DNA of 33,281 bases from Sphingomonadales bacterium. Its GTDB lineage: Bacteria > Pseudomonadota > Alphaproteobacteria > Sphingomonadales > Sphingomonadaceae. Under the pieces are notes generated by a model, which saw only the letters and a list, made by a program, of their open reading frames with translations, was not told the origin of the DNA and did no database searches. The translations under genes and the position numbers were made by a program. Shown one piece after another: positions 1 through 9,300 of this stretch. Location: NCBI GenBank assembly GCA_027489295.1, contig JAIYAA010000189.1, positions 1-33,281 on the forward strand, written 5' to 3'. Each line of letters begins with the position of its first letter. The stretch's first letter is position 1.

Positions 1-229
1 GCCATGCATCTACTTTTCTAGCAATACCTCGCTTCTGATGGCCCATTCTAATGCGGCCCAGCTAAGCCCCATCGTCGCTCTCACGAGTGAATATTGCGAT
101 GTGCTCCAGTGCGCCTCCCGTTTCTTCTTCGCGCGTCGTTGCGAAGACTCAAGAGGATGGCGCCGATGAAGCGACAACGCCGTGAATCCGCCTCACCGAA
201 CCTCGCCCCCCCCCGATAAAGGACAAAAC

Positions 230-2095
230 ATGAACGACGGTAAATATGCGCATCTCGACCGCGCGGCGCTCATTCGCCTTCTGGACAGGCGGGACGCTGA
301 GCGCCGCTTTGGCCTCGTCTGGGAGCGCGACGACATCGAAGCAGACCGTGCCCTCAACGACGACTTCATCGCGCTGGAGCACGATGTAGAGCTGAGCTGC
401 GGCAGCGGCCTTCAGCGCAATCTGGTGATCGAGGGCGACAATTTCGATGCGCTTCGAGTGCTGAGATCGACGCACGCCGGCAAGGTCAAGGTCATCGCAA
501 TCGACCCCCCGTACAACACCGGCGCGCGCGACTTCATCTACAACGACAGGTACGTCGATCGCGATCACGCGTTTCGTCACTCCTTGTGGCTCGAGTTCAT
601 GTATGCGCGGCTGTCACTGGCGCGAGAGCTTCTGCGCCCCGATGGCGTCATTCTGGTCAACATTGGTGAGGAGGAACATGCGCACCTTGCTATGCTGATG
701 GACCAATTGTTCGCCGGAATGAAGGTCGGAACGTTCGTCTGGAGGACCCGGCAGGGTGCCAACGATGCCGGCGGCGCCTTCTTCACTCAGGACCACGAAT
801 ATGTGCTCTGCTATGCAGGACCCGACTTCCGGTTCGGCGGCCACGAAAAGAGCGACAAGCTGTACTCCAACCCCGACGATGATCCCAGAGGGCCATGGAA
901 AAGCGCTGACATAACCAAGGCGCACACCCATGTTCAGCGGCCGAACACCTACTATCCGATCCGGAACCCTGAAACGGATATATGGTACCCCTGCAATCCG
1001 GATTCCGTTTGGCGGTTTGCCTCGCGGGAGCGGATCGCGCCTGGACAAAAGCTGCGCACGAAAACGATGGAGGAATGGATCGAGGAGGGCCGCATCCTGT
1101 GGCCACGGGATGATCGTACCGTGACCTACGCGACCCGTGCCGAGATGAACGCTGCCATTGCCGCTGGCGAGGCCCCATTCGTTTTGCGAGCGGATCTGCC
1201 TCGCCTCGACGAGCTTGTAGGAAAAAGGCTGGGCTATGGTCGGCCGCAGTTCAAGCGCTTCCTGGCCGACAGGAAAAGCGACTCTAAGCCCCTGTCGTCG
1301 TGGATCGTCGCCACATTGGCGGACAAGGTCGAGAAGGCCAGCGGCGCCGATGACGTGACCACGCTGACGGTGGGCACCAACACGGAAGGCACGGCTTCGA
1401 TCCAGGCAATTCTCGGCGGCAAGGCGTTCACGTTTCCGAAGCCGGTAAGCCTGCTGCGCGCCCTGATCTCGCAGGCCACGTCCGCAGACGAGGGGCACAT
1501 CGTCCTCGACTTCTTCGCAGGCAGCGGAACAACCGGCCAGGCGGTGTTGGAACTGAACGAAGCGGACGATGGCGATCGGCGCTTCATCCTGTGTTCGAGC
1601 ACCGAAGCCACTCGCGACGAACCTGAAAAGAACGTCTGTCGAGACGTCATGCGCCCTCGGCTGGCGAACGTGATCTCGGGCTATGTGTCACGCACCAAGG
1701 GGAAGAAGACGAAGGGGGAACGTCGCGTGCCCGGTCTCGGTGGCGGCTTCGCGTATCTCCGCGCGCGTCGGATTCCGCCGGCGGAGGTGCGGATGCACAC
1801 TTCGGACGAGCAGATATGGATCGCTCTGCAGATGCTCCACACGGGCACGGTCGGCGACACCTATCGGGATGGATCCATGTACGTGCTCCGTCTTCCCGAA
1901 GGCAGCCTGATCTACATGCCAGACGAAGGTGAGGACGCTCTTGCGCGACTGTCGGAAGGCGGCGCGCGCGCTGCTCCCGCGGTGGTCTATACCTGGCATC
2001 CGGGCGCGGTGGCGCAGCAGGTTGGGCACGAAAGCATCACTTTCCAGAAGATTCCCGACGATCTGACGTCACAGTTCAGGGCTTGGTTGCGCTGA
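230..2095 (+). CDS. Site-specific DNA methyltransferase, type III Mod-like (beta class)
   Basis: Predicted to transfer a methyl group from S-adenosylmethionine to adenine (N6) or cytosine (N4) in a specific DNA sequence. The catalytic motif IV DPPYNTG begins at residue 92 and the SAM-binding motif I DFFAGSGTT at residues 427-435; this order (IV before I) defines the beta class used by type III Mod subunits, and 621 residues is a normal Mod length. The segment between the motifs should hold target recognition. The ATG at 230 is preferred over the GTG at 182 because AAAGGA lies about 7 bases before it. No res helicase-nuclease gene follows: the next 1.2 kb on this strand has no large ORF. It is therefore either an orphan methyltransferase or a Mod that lost its partner. 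Function by family is firm; specificity and biological role are unknown. Confidence 0.9.
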   Translation: MNDGKYAHLDRAALIRLLDRRDAERRFGLVWERDDIEADRALNDDFIALEHDVELSCGSGLQRNLVIEGDNFDALRVLRSTHAGKVKVIAIDPPYNTGARDFIYNDRYVDRDHAFRHSLWLEFMYARLSLARELLRPDGVILVNIGEEEHAHLAMLMDQLFAGMKVGTFVWRTRQGANDAGGAFFTQDHEYVLCYAGPDFRFGGHEKSDKLYSNPDDDPRGPWKSADITKAHTHVQRPNTYYPIRNPETDIWYPCNPDSVWRFASRERIAPGQKLRTKTMEEWIEEGRILWPRDDRTVTYATRAEMNAAIAAGEAPFVLRADLPRLDELVGKRLGYGRPQFKRFLADRKSDSKPLSSWIVATLADKVEKASGADDVTTLTVGTNTEGTASIQAILGGKAFTFPKPVSLLRALISQATSADEGHIVLDFFAGSGTTGQAVLELNEADDGDRRFILCSSTEATRDEPEKNVCRDVMRPRLANVISGYVSRTKGKKTKGERRVPGLGGGFAYLRARRIPPAEVRMHTSDEQIWIALQMLHTGTVGDTYRDGSMYVLRLPEGSLIYMPDEGEDALARLSEGGARAAPAVVYTWHPGAVAQQVGHESITFQKIPDDLTSQFRAWLR

Positions 2096-2389
2096 ACCAT
2101 CGCATCGCCGATATGCCAGCTTGATGAGCTGATCTGGTTCTGGTTCGAAGGACCCCGTAGGCGGCGACTAGGGCCTTCGGCTAAAAATTCCGCTGGGCAT
2201 CAGCTTGAGTGTTGATACCGGTGCGTAGTTTCAACATCGCGTCATCCACCAAACGTCAAAAGGCATCTTGGTTTCGGCCGATAGACGACACACGGCAATC
2301 CTGCTTATGCAGTGACGCCATCCTGTCCCCTCCACGCTATAGCGACGCAGCCCGTCTGAGCGTATGGAGGTCATCCACACGCAACGCGC
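2096..2389. other. Intergenic stretch after the methyltransferase
   Basis: I see no convincing gene here. Short ORFs on both strands lack ribosome binding sites and recognisable products. The segment may hold decayed sequence, consistent with loss of a downstream gene, but I cannot identify a parent. Confidence 0.3.
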
Positions 2390-2872
2390 TCATGCACGCG
2401 CCGGGCAAGAACCATGCACGCCTCTAAAAATCACATTTTCAATGACCGCCACATTGAGGTTTCGAAGCAGGGGCCATTGCCCGGCTTTGAGGCGTCGACC
2501 GATCAGGGGGTGAGGCCAGAGCAAGGGACTCCGGATGAACTCCCGCGCCCATGCACCGCGCACGACGCCTGTGATACCATCAATCCGGTAGCGCTGACCC
2601 ATCTCACAGGCGAGGACGGAAACGCCTTCCTGCTGGCATGCAACGACAAGCGCCCAAATCAGGCGCTGATCGACATCTTCGCGCTTCACGCTCAGGTCGC
2701 GAATAGCTCCAAACACGACTAACGCAGGGCGGCCGAAGTCGTGGGAAGCTGCGAGCATCTCGTTGGCTTCTGTGCCGTGCGGGATTTGCTCGAGCGACGG
2801 CCACAGTCCGATTGCTTCACTCGCGCCACTGGAGCTGGGAGCATCGGGTTGGCAGTCACACCTGCAAATCAA
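2390..2872 (-). CDS. Hypothetical protein (160 residues), unrecognised
   Basis: An uninterrupted reading frame whose codons look like real coding sequence (many C/G third positions). The central part (LVVFGAIRDLSV, QRLIWALVVACQQEGVSVLACEMGQ) resembles an alternating hydrophobic/charged soluble domain. I do not recognise a family. The only 5' start is TTG at 2872, which overlaps the TGA stop of a 53-residue frame upstream (TTGA), suggesting translational coupling; no strong ribosome binding site is visible. It could be a genuine accessory gene or a relic. No signal peptide or membrane segment is seen. Confidence 0.4.
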   Translation of the reverse strand: MICRCDCQPDAPSSSGASEAIGLWPSLEQIPHGTEANEMLAASHDFGRPALVVFGAIRDLSVKREDVDQRLIWALVVACQQEGVSVLACEMGQRYRIDGITGVVRGAWAREFIRSPLLWPHPLIGRRLKAGQWPLLRNLNVAVIENVIFRGVHGSCPARA

Positions 2873-3030
2873 TATGTCATCAGCGGCACGTTAAGCTCGC
2901 CGGCTTCAGCGGGCGGAAGGTCGCCGATGGCGCCCATACATCCATTAGCTCCGCGGCGCCCGCCTGCTGGCAGCCACTCTATCTGAATGCCGGAATAGCT
3001 GCCGCGCTCTTCCTTCAACGAGTTGTGCAT
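2869..3030 (-). CDS. Small hypothetical protein (53 residues)
   Basis: A short frame from ATG at 3030 to TGA at 2869, reading MHNSLKEERGSYSGIQIEWL and ending VPLMTY. Its stop overlaps the TTG start of the next frame (TTGA), the main reason to take it seriously. No Shine-Dalgarno sequence precedes the ATG, the product is not recognised, and it may be spurious. Confidence 0.25.
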   Translation of the reverse strand: MHNSLKEERGSYSGIQIEWLPAGGRRGANGCMGAIGDLPPAEAGELNVPLMTY

Positions 3031-3327
3031 TATATGATCACGACGGTTTATAACATGGACTGACCCGGATCGCTCGAGCTCCGCTTTTATGCACTTAACG
3101 TTACCTCCCGAAGAATTGCAGTTCTCGTAAACGGCGGGAATTTCAAGAGCGACGATCTTGAGAGATCTGCGTGCGCTGGCAAACTTTTGCCCCCAACAGC
3201 CTTTAGTTACACGGCAAACAGAGTGTCCGACTATTGAGATGTGGAAAATGCGATCTATTTTTCTGTGATTGAATTTGCTTAATCGGGCGGCACTCTTCTT
3301 CGCGCCTGTTTACATTTGGCGCTTTTC
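3031..3327. other. AT-richer non-coding stretch
   Basis: No ORF with a ribosome binding site is seen. The composition becomes visibly richer in A/T than the flanks, continuing into the gene at 3375, which fits a separately acquired segment. The promoter candidate for the 3375 gene lies at its right edge. Confidence 0.35.
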
Positions 3328-3356
3328 TTGACGCGACAGCTCGCGCGTGCTACTTA
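3328..3356 (+). promoter_or_regulatory. Possible sigma-70-type promoter for the 3375 gene
   Basis: TTGACG at 3328-3333 is followed after 17 bases by TACTTA at 3351-3356, about 19 bases before the ATG at 3375. The -35 matches the housekeeping consensus in five of six positions; the -10 is weak. Confidence 0.3.
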
Positions 3357-3374
3357 ATAAACATGGAGATCGAA

Positions 3375-3731
3375 ATGATCAGGATACTCGATCCGCATAA
3401 TATAGCGGAACGCGCGAAACTTCTTTCTCATAGAATTTATGCTGCTGCCGTAGATGCAAACCCTGATTTGCTGACTGATGCCGTAACTTTGATTGATCGC
3501 GGAATCAGCGATGGTGGTGGAACAATCGGGCATTATCTATGGCAAAATCTTCTGAAGAATCCCTGGCGAGACATAAAGCAACGCATGCTTGAGGACACAC
3601 CTGAAGGCAGACTTCTTCGATCAAATAGTCCTTTTTCGCATATTATTGGGGTTCAGGATACCGATACGAGGATACGGATTTGGCAATTGGCAAAAGCAGA
3701 GTTATGCAGCCAGGCGACTTGCAAAGAGTAG
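3375..3731 (+). CDS. Hypothetical protein (118 residues), AT-richer
   Basis: Unrecognised protein with no signal peptide or membrane segment; it looks like a small helical soluble protein (IAERAKLLSHRIYAAAVDAN near the N-terminus, then a stretch with DGGGTIGHYLWQNLL). The ATG at 3375 is chosen over the in-frame ATG at 3363 because GGAG at 3365-3368 is correctly spaced for the second ATG and would lie inside the gene otherwise. The gene uses more A/T-ending codons than its neighbours, suggesting horizontal acquisition. No obvious partner is adjacent: the next genes run on the opposite strand. Confidence 0.6.
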   Translation: MIRILDPHNIAERAKLLSHRIYAAAVDANPDLLTDAVTLIDRGISDGGGTIGHYLWQNLLKNPWRDIKQRMLEDTPEGRLLRSNSPFSHIIGVQDTDTRIRIWQLAKAELCSQATCKE

Positions 3732-3949
3732 TGAGTAGCTTGGCTGATATTTTCTCAGACTTCTCGCTGACCCATCCCCTGGCTCCAGGACACCGGGAGC
3801 TGAAAAATAGCTGGGGCATTTAGAAGCCGCAGAGACCCTTACGGTTGCTGGCCTATCGACATGTCTTCGATCAAGTCAACGAAAAGGGTCGGCATCTTCT
3901 GCCCTCACAACATGGCTGGATCCGGTAGATCAGCTACATCACCGTCCCG

Positions 3950-4222
3950 CTATATCGTCAGGCCGTTTTGCTGCGCCCATTCCGGCCACCACGCACCTGT
4001 CATATCTGTCGAGCAGGGCACATCGGCCAGCAGCACGAGTATCATGCCGAGCAGGTTGCTCACGCCTTGAACATGCCGGCCGATCCCTGTTTCCCCCAGG
4101 AGACGGCTACACTCGTCAAGCTCCTTGATGCGGTCCGCCAACCTGCCAAGGATCTCGACGCGATCGAACGCGCCTTCCTGGGTTATCCCCTCCAAAATAG
4201 CTTTGCTGATGGGTTCTGGCAC
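3950..4222 (-). CDS. Hypothetical protein (90 residues) at the end of the chemoreceptor operon
   Basis: Third gene of a minus-strand unit, just after the chemoreceptor. GTG at 4222 is chosen as start because GAGGAA at 4235-4230 lies 7 bases before it and straddles the chemoreceptor stop codon; a TTG at 4237 overlapping that stop (TTGA) is the alternative. The N-terminal half is charged and helical (ILGRLADRIKELDECSRLLGE, predicted amphipathic), followed by a hydrophobic patch LLGMILVLLADV and a Trp-rich end (WWPEWAQQN). No family recognised. Operon position suggests it acts with or modulates the chemoreceptor, which is inference. Confidence 0.6.
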   Translation of the reverse strand: MPEPISKAILEGITQEGAFDRVEILGRLADRIKELDECSRLLGETGIGRHVQGVSNLLGMILVLLADVPCSTDMTGAWWPEWAQQNGLTI

Positions 4223-4233
4223 GTTGAGATTCC

Positions 4234-5784
4234 TCAATGTACAAGTTCGCGATTTGCCGACAATCGAGCGGGCGATTTCCGGTTCTCTTGCACGTTAATC
4301 TGGAAGTAGGCTGCTTTCTCGCTCAGCAGCACAACTTCTTGCGCCAGCTGCCGCGCCGCCGCAGAAGTCTCCTCAACCATCGCGGCATTCTGCTGCGTCG
4401 CTTGATCCATGCCAACAAGAGTGGTGTTTATCTCGCTGACAGCCTTCGATTGCGACCGGTTTGCTGCGGTCATCGCTTCAAGCTGAGATTTCACCTCGTC
4501 AACATCGCTCGCGATCGCACTGAAAGCCGAATCCACACGCTTGACCATGTCCACAGCGCCTTCGACCTCGACCTGCGTCGTGGTGAGCTGATCACGTGCT
4601 CTTCCCGCCTCCTCCTCCGCTCGCATGGCGAGAGCAGAAACAAGGTCTGCGACAACAGCGAAACCCCGACCGGCTTCGCCAGCACGACCTGCCTCAACAG
4701 CCGCGTTCATGGCAAGCACGCGGGTCTGGAATGCGATCTTGTCGAGCCCTTCGATAACGCTATCGATGCCTTTCGCGCTCTCGTGCACCCTGCTCATCGC
4801 TTCTACGGCCTGCCCGGCGGTCGCGCGCCCCGCGCCTACCGTCACTACAGCATCCTGAGCCCGTGCAACCGTCTGAGAGGCAGACCTGACAGTCTGCACA
4901 AATCTCTCGTCAATCTGCGCGACTGCAGCGGTGGTCTGCTCTAGCGCTGCTGCGTTCGCTTCGGTTCGGCGTGCCAAATCTTCCGATGCGTGCGCAATCT
5001 CGGACGAGCCACCCTTGATAGCGGAAGCACTGGTGCTGATCGCAGACAACAGCGACCTGAGGTTTTCAACCGTCTCATCAAACGCGGTCTCCAGCGCTTT
5101 GTAGGCGGCGGGGAGGCGCCCCGTCATAGCTTGCCGAAGATCGCCTGCTGCCAACGCAGCAAGACCATCACTTACTGTGCCGATAATCGTCCGTAATTCG
5201 TCGGCCTGATGCTGCCGCTCGCGTTCTGTCTCGGCCTCCACCGCTGCACGTCGGACACTTTCCGCATCAAGTGCACTCAGCAGCTGTGTCATACTGCTCG
5301 CCATCAGCGTGAGAGCCGCCGCCTCGGCGATCAGGATAACCGCGTGCAACAAGATGCGCGCGATCCCGCCGCCGTTGGTAAAAACCCAGCCTGGTACGAT
5401 CATGCCCAAGAGCAGGTGGTGAACCGCAATCACTGCAGTACCTGCGATAAGCGCACGCGCGTCACATAGCACCGCGCTCGCGGCCAACGCCGCGAAAAAG
5501 ATCATGTGCAAATCGACCTGCCAAGCGGCGCCGCGGGCAAGGACCAGCAGGAGCGCAGGCTGAGCCACAATCGTCATTGTGACGATCATACGGGAGGTTG
5601 GATCCACCCTGCCACGAGCGGCCAAGGCAAGCGGATAGGCAGCAATCAGGATGGCTACGCCGCCCAGTACCACGTCTTGAACAAGAGCGGCACCGATCAT
5701 GGATGCGACCATCATGGCCGTCATCAGCAACGCAAGCAGCCGCATCCCGGACATCCGGATGCGCTCCATCGATATGTTTGTCAT
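4234..5784 (-). CDS. Methyl-accepting chemotaxis protein
   Basis: Transmembrane chemoreceptor that should signal to a CheA/CheW complex. The N-terminal ~175 residues are a run of about six hydrophobic segments with an AVHHLLLG motif rather than a periplasmic sensor loop, so sensing is probably within or near the membrane. A HAMP-like segment (LAALAAGDL) follows around residues 195-250, then the long cytoplasmic coiled coil. The hairpin tip near residues 345-385 reads [20 protein letters not shown] then [20 protein letters not shown]. Most receptors have IAFQTN and VVADEVR, so the usual Asn is Arg and the usual Glu-Val-Arg is Leu-Val-Ser. ATG at 5784 is preferred (GAGGG just upstream) over the upstream in-frame start; it overlaps the preceding gene's stop (ATGA). 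No CheA, CheW, CheB or CheR gene is in the window. Confidence 0.93.
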   Translation of the reverse strand: MTNISMERIRMSGMRLLALLMTAMMVASMIGAALVQDVVLGGVAILIAAYPLALAARGRVDPTSRMIVTMTIVAQPALLLVLARGAAWQVDLHMIFFAALAASAVLCDARALIAGTAVIAVHHLLLGMIVPGWVFTNGGGIARILLHAVILIAEAAALTLMASSMTQLLSALDAESVRRAAVEAETERERQHQADELRTIIGTVSDGLAALAAGDLRQAMTGRLPAAYKALETAFDETVENLRSLLSAISTSASAIKGGSSEIAHASEDLARRTEANAAALEQTTAAVAQIDERFVQTVRSASQTVARAQDAVVTVGAGRATAGQAVEAMSRVHESAKGIDSVIEGLDKIAFQTRVLAMNAAVEAGRAGEAGRGFAVVADLVSALAMRAEEEAGRARDQLTTTQVEVEGAVDMVKRVDSAFSAIASDVDEVKSQLEAMTAANRSQSKAVSEINTTLVGMDQATQQNAAMVEETSAAARQLAQEVVLLSEKAAYFQINVQENRKSPARLSANRELVH

Positions 5785-6089
5785 TTTTCCCTCAGCGTTA
5801 GAGGCTGACCGCAAAAGGCTGGTGTTCCTGCGACGACTAGAACACCGTTGCTTAGCATGCCGAAGAACAACGAAGACCGTCGGCCGAATACTAACCTCGA
5901 CCCTCGCACGGCACCTATCCCGACGGGCATCGCGCCAGCTTGCGCGATCTCGTCATCAAGCCGCGAGGCTGCCGCTGATGTCAGCGGGATCAGCAGCATC
6001 GATCCCTGCGCTGGAGGGATCAGCGTGGCCGCCCCGACAACTGACAGGAGGATCACCTGTAGCCCAGCCGCAAGCCTGCCCTTGGGCAC
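5781..6089 (-). CDS. Small secreted or membrane-anchored protein, first gene of the chemoreceptor operon
   Basis: About 102 residues with one N-terminal hydrophobic segment ([21 protein letters not shown], predicted signal peptide or anchor) followed by a compact Gly/Ala/Val-rich domain ending near [13 protein letters not shown] have a general impression of similar uncharacterised sphingomonad proteins, but no named family. Its TGA overlaps the chemoreceptor ATG (ATGA), so the two are translationally coupled. GTG at 6089 is chosen because AGGAGAGG lies 10 bases upstream; ATG at 6119 is possible but has no ribosome binding site. An extracytoplasmic small protein co-translated with a receptor lacking a periplasmic loop could be a sensory partner, which is inference. 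Confidence 0.65.
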   Translation of the reverse strand: MPKGRLAAGLQVILLSVVGAATLIPPAQGSMLLIPLTSAAASRLDDEIAQAGAMPVGIGAVRGSRLVFGRRSSLFFGMLSNGVLVVAGTPAFCGQPLTLREK

Positions 6090-6234
6090 CGCTCCCCGTC
6101 CTCTCCTGTCAACGTGCATTATTCAATCATAGAGCGGAACGGCGCAAGACACTGCGCAGACACAAACAAATTCGCGAAGCGGCTCACCTTACCGGTGCTG
6201 CTTTAAGATTTGTCCTGCACGAAGCGGGAACACT

Positions 6235-6271
6235 CCACCCTCTCCTTTCGCACTACGAAAGGAGAGGGTGG
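6235..6271. terminator. 16-bp perfect hairpin, probable terminator of the adhesin gene
   Basis: A perfect 16-bp inverted repeat (6235-6250 and 6256-6271) with a 5-base loop CACTA lies between the 3' end of the adhesin gene and the 5' end of the chemoreceptor operon. No U-run follows on either strand, so it is not a classical intrinsic terminator; it may stop transcription, stabilise mRNA 3' ends or act as a barrier between the two minus-strand units. Confidence 0.55.
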
Positions 6272-6359
6272 ACGAGTGGATAGAGGTTCTCACCCGCTTG
6301 CAGCAGCGCCAACTGCGATGAGGTAACAGAACTTCGCTCCGAAATCTCACCTTCTGCGA

Positions 6360-9300
6360 TCAGAACTGCTTGCGCGCCCGAACACTCGTCGACATTGCCC
6401 TCTCGTCCGCCGCTCCGCGGAAGCCGAGATTGACCGAGAACTGCCAATCCGCCGGGAGCTCTAGATCGATGCCCGGCGCCAGCACGAACTGCTCGCGCCC
6501 CCAGCTTTGTGCACGCAGCCGGTAAACGGAGGGTCCAGCAATGTCAGCATAGTCCACGCCTTGCAGTGACCCGCCCTGGAACTCATGCTGCCACTCGCCG
6601 CGTAGGTTCACCGTCATCGAACCACTCGGAAGAGCCTGGCGAAGCGCCGTGCGGAAACCAAGCGTCCCAGTGGTGGAGCGGATAGAGCGAGAGTCGAAGC
6701 GGAGGTCGTAGACGCCGGCGCCCTCCTCCACATAGCCATGAAGGCTGCCGTTGCTCGTGGCCGCCCTCCCATAGACCGACCAGCCCAAAGGCCCACTCAG
6801 ACGGTCAATGCCCATGGAAAGCGCGAAGCTCGTGAGGCGGCTGGAGCGTTCACCCGAAGCAAGCGCTCCCGTCGTCGCGTCGGTGCGGCGCGTGCGGAAG
6901 GTCATCCAACTGGTGGTGGCCACGCCGTCGACGAACAGCCCAGGCACCGGTGCGGCGCTGCCGTAGAGTGCAAGCGTGGTGCCTTTCGAGAAGAGGCGAG
7001 CCTTGCCTCCGTCAATACGGCTGATGTCCCGGCTTAGACCCGCACCAGCGCCCAGGAACAGCCCTTGGCCCAGCTTTGCATCGACACCGCCGCTGAGCCC
7101 GCTCGTCGCAGCGCTGATCTTCGCGCGGCCGGTAGCAGCGTCGCGTGTTCCCAGTTCCACGGTGCCGCCGCTCCAGACGGCAACGCTGCGACAGCCCGTA
7201 TCCACGCCACGTTTTGCGTTGGCGCGCTGCTGCTGTCGCGTTTCCTTGGTGCGATCGCTGCTCCGCATTTCGGCTGGATCGTCGCTACGGGGTTCCGCTG
7301 CAGGTGGAGCGGCGTCGCGCGAAGCCACGCGCACACCGTTGAAGGAGTGCCCGCAATCACCGTGCAGCGTTTCGGCACGCCGCAGGAAGTTGGAGACCTG
7401 CGCCTGAGAGAAGCGACGCGCAGCTTCGGCTTGCCCGTCGCTGATTGCCTGCACCACCGGATCGGCGGACGGATCGGGTCGGCGAGTGACGTTGACCGTC
7501 ACCACCGCCGGCGCGGACGTTCCGAACGCATTGGTGAGGGTGTATTGGACCAGGACCGCACCGCTGAAGCGCGCCTTGGGCGTGACACGAGCCTTGAAAC
7601 TACGGCTCGTGCCGCTGCCGCCAGGGACGATCTCGGCGGCCGCCTCCTGGGCCGGCGAGACGCTGACGATGGTGGCATCGACGAACGGCCCCTCGGTAGC
7701 GCCCGCGGTGAGGTCGACCAGAACCGGCTGCCCATCCAGCGTGTTCGCCGTCAGGGCCTGCGCCCTCGGGATCCTCCCAACCACGTTGATGACAACCGAC
7801 GCGGGAGCAGATACGCCGCCGGGGCCCACCGCAGCGAACTGGAAGCTGTCCGGGCCGTGATAATTTGGATCCGGCGTATAGATCGCGATTACCTGGCTGG
7901 GCAGCTCGAGCATGCCGAACACGGCAAGCGCCGCCATGATGCCCGGCGTACCGCCGGCCCGCATGGCCACCGTGCGGGTGATTGCCACCGACCCGTGTTG
8001 CGGTTGACGCACGATCCGGATGTCGGTGTACTCGCCGGACACGAGGTTGGTCAGGTTGATTGCGACATTCTGGCCCGCTTTGGTTTCGGTGTTCGCCGGA
8101 ACGCTTGCGGATGTCGAATCGGCGGCCACCGGCGGCGGCGGCGGTGCGATCACGATAGAGTAGCGCTGCGCGAGCACTGCGCCATAGGCATCGGTCGCCG
8201 TCACGCTGGCTTCAAAGCTGCCGTCTGTCGCAGGCATGCCGGTGATCGCGCCGGTCGTGGCGTTGAGGGTCAAGCCTGCCGGCAGTCCGGTTGCGGAGAA
8301 GCTGTACGGGGCCGTGCCCCCAGAAGCGGTGATGGTCTGGTTATAGGCCGCACCAACAGTGCCATTCGGCAAACCCCCGGGTGCCGGGCTGAACACCAAG
8401 GTAGGTGCTGAGACAGTCACCGTCACGGTCGCTGGTGCACTGGTGCCGGCAGCGTTGGTGGCCGTATAGGTAAAGCTGTCGGTACCGGAGAACCCGGCAT
8501 TGGGGGCATAAGCGATCGCGGTACCGGTGGCGGTCGCAGTGCCGTGGGCAGGTGCGGTTGCACCCGCCACGCTGGTGGCAGCACCGCCCGCAAGACTGCG
8601 CGGGACGGCGGTCGCGCTGCTGTTCGCTGCGACCGCGACAGTAGCGGCTCCGGCCACCGGCGCCTGAACGCTGATCGATATGGTGTAAGTCGCAGCTCCC
8701 GTCGCGCCATGCCCGTCCGTAGCGGAGATCGTCACGTTGTTGCTGCCGGCGATCGTCGGCGCGCCGCTGATCACGCCCGTCGCGGCGTTGATAGTGAGGC
8801 CTGCGGGCAGCCCCGCCGCGGTGAAGCTATACGGCGAGGTGCCGCCCGTTGCCGTGATGGTCTGATTGTAGGCGGTTCCGACGGTGCCGTCGGGCAGCCC
8901 ACCAGGTGCCGGGCTGAAAGCGAGGGTGGGCGCCGAGACTGCCACGGTCACCGTTGCCGGAGCGCTAGTACCGCCGGAGTTGCTGGCGGTATAGGTGAAG
9001 CTGTCCGCTCCCGAGAACCCAGCATTCGGCGTGTAGCTGACCGCTGTGCCGGAAGCGGTTGCCATTCCATGGGAAGGGACAGTTGCAACCGCCACGCTGG
9101 TGGCAGCGCCGCCCGCGAGGCTGAGCGGCACGGCCGTTGCACTGCTGTTCGCTGCAACAGTGAAGGTTGCGGCACGAGCCACAGGGGCCTGGACGCCGAT
9201 CGCTACGGTATAGGTCGCCGATCCTGTGGCGCCGTGCGCGTCCATAGCGGAGATGATTACAGTGTAGCTTCCGGCAGTTGTCGGGGTGCCACTGATGACA

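Noticed and set aside
614..1498. Long minus-strand frame (294 residues) inside the methyltransferase
   Set aside because: It is the antisense shadow of the methyltransferase, which has diagnostic motifs DPPYNTG and FAGSGTT; the shadow has no ribosome binding site or recognisable domain.
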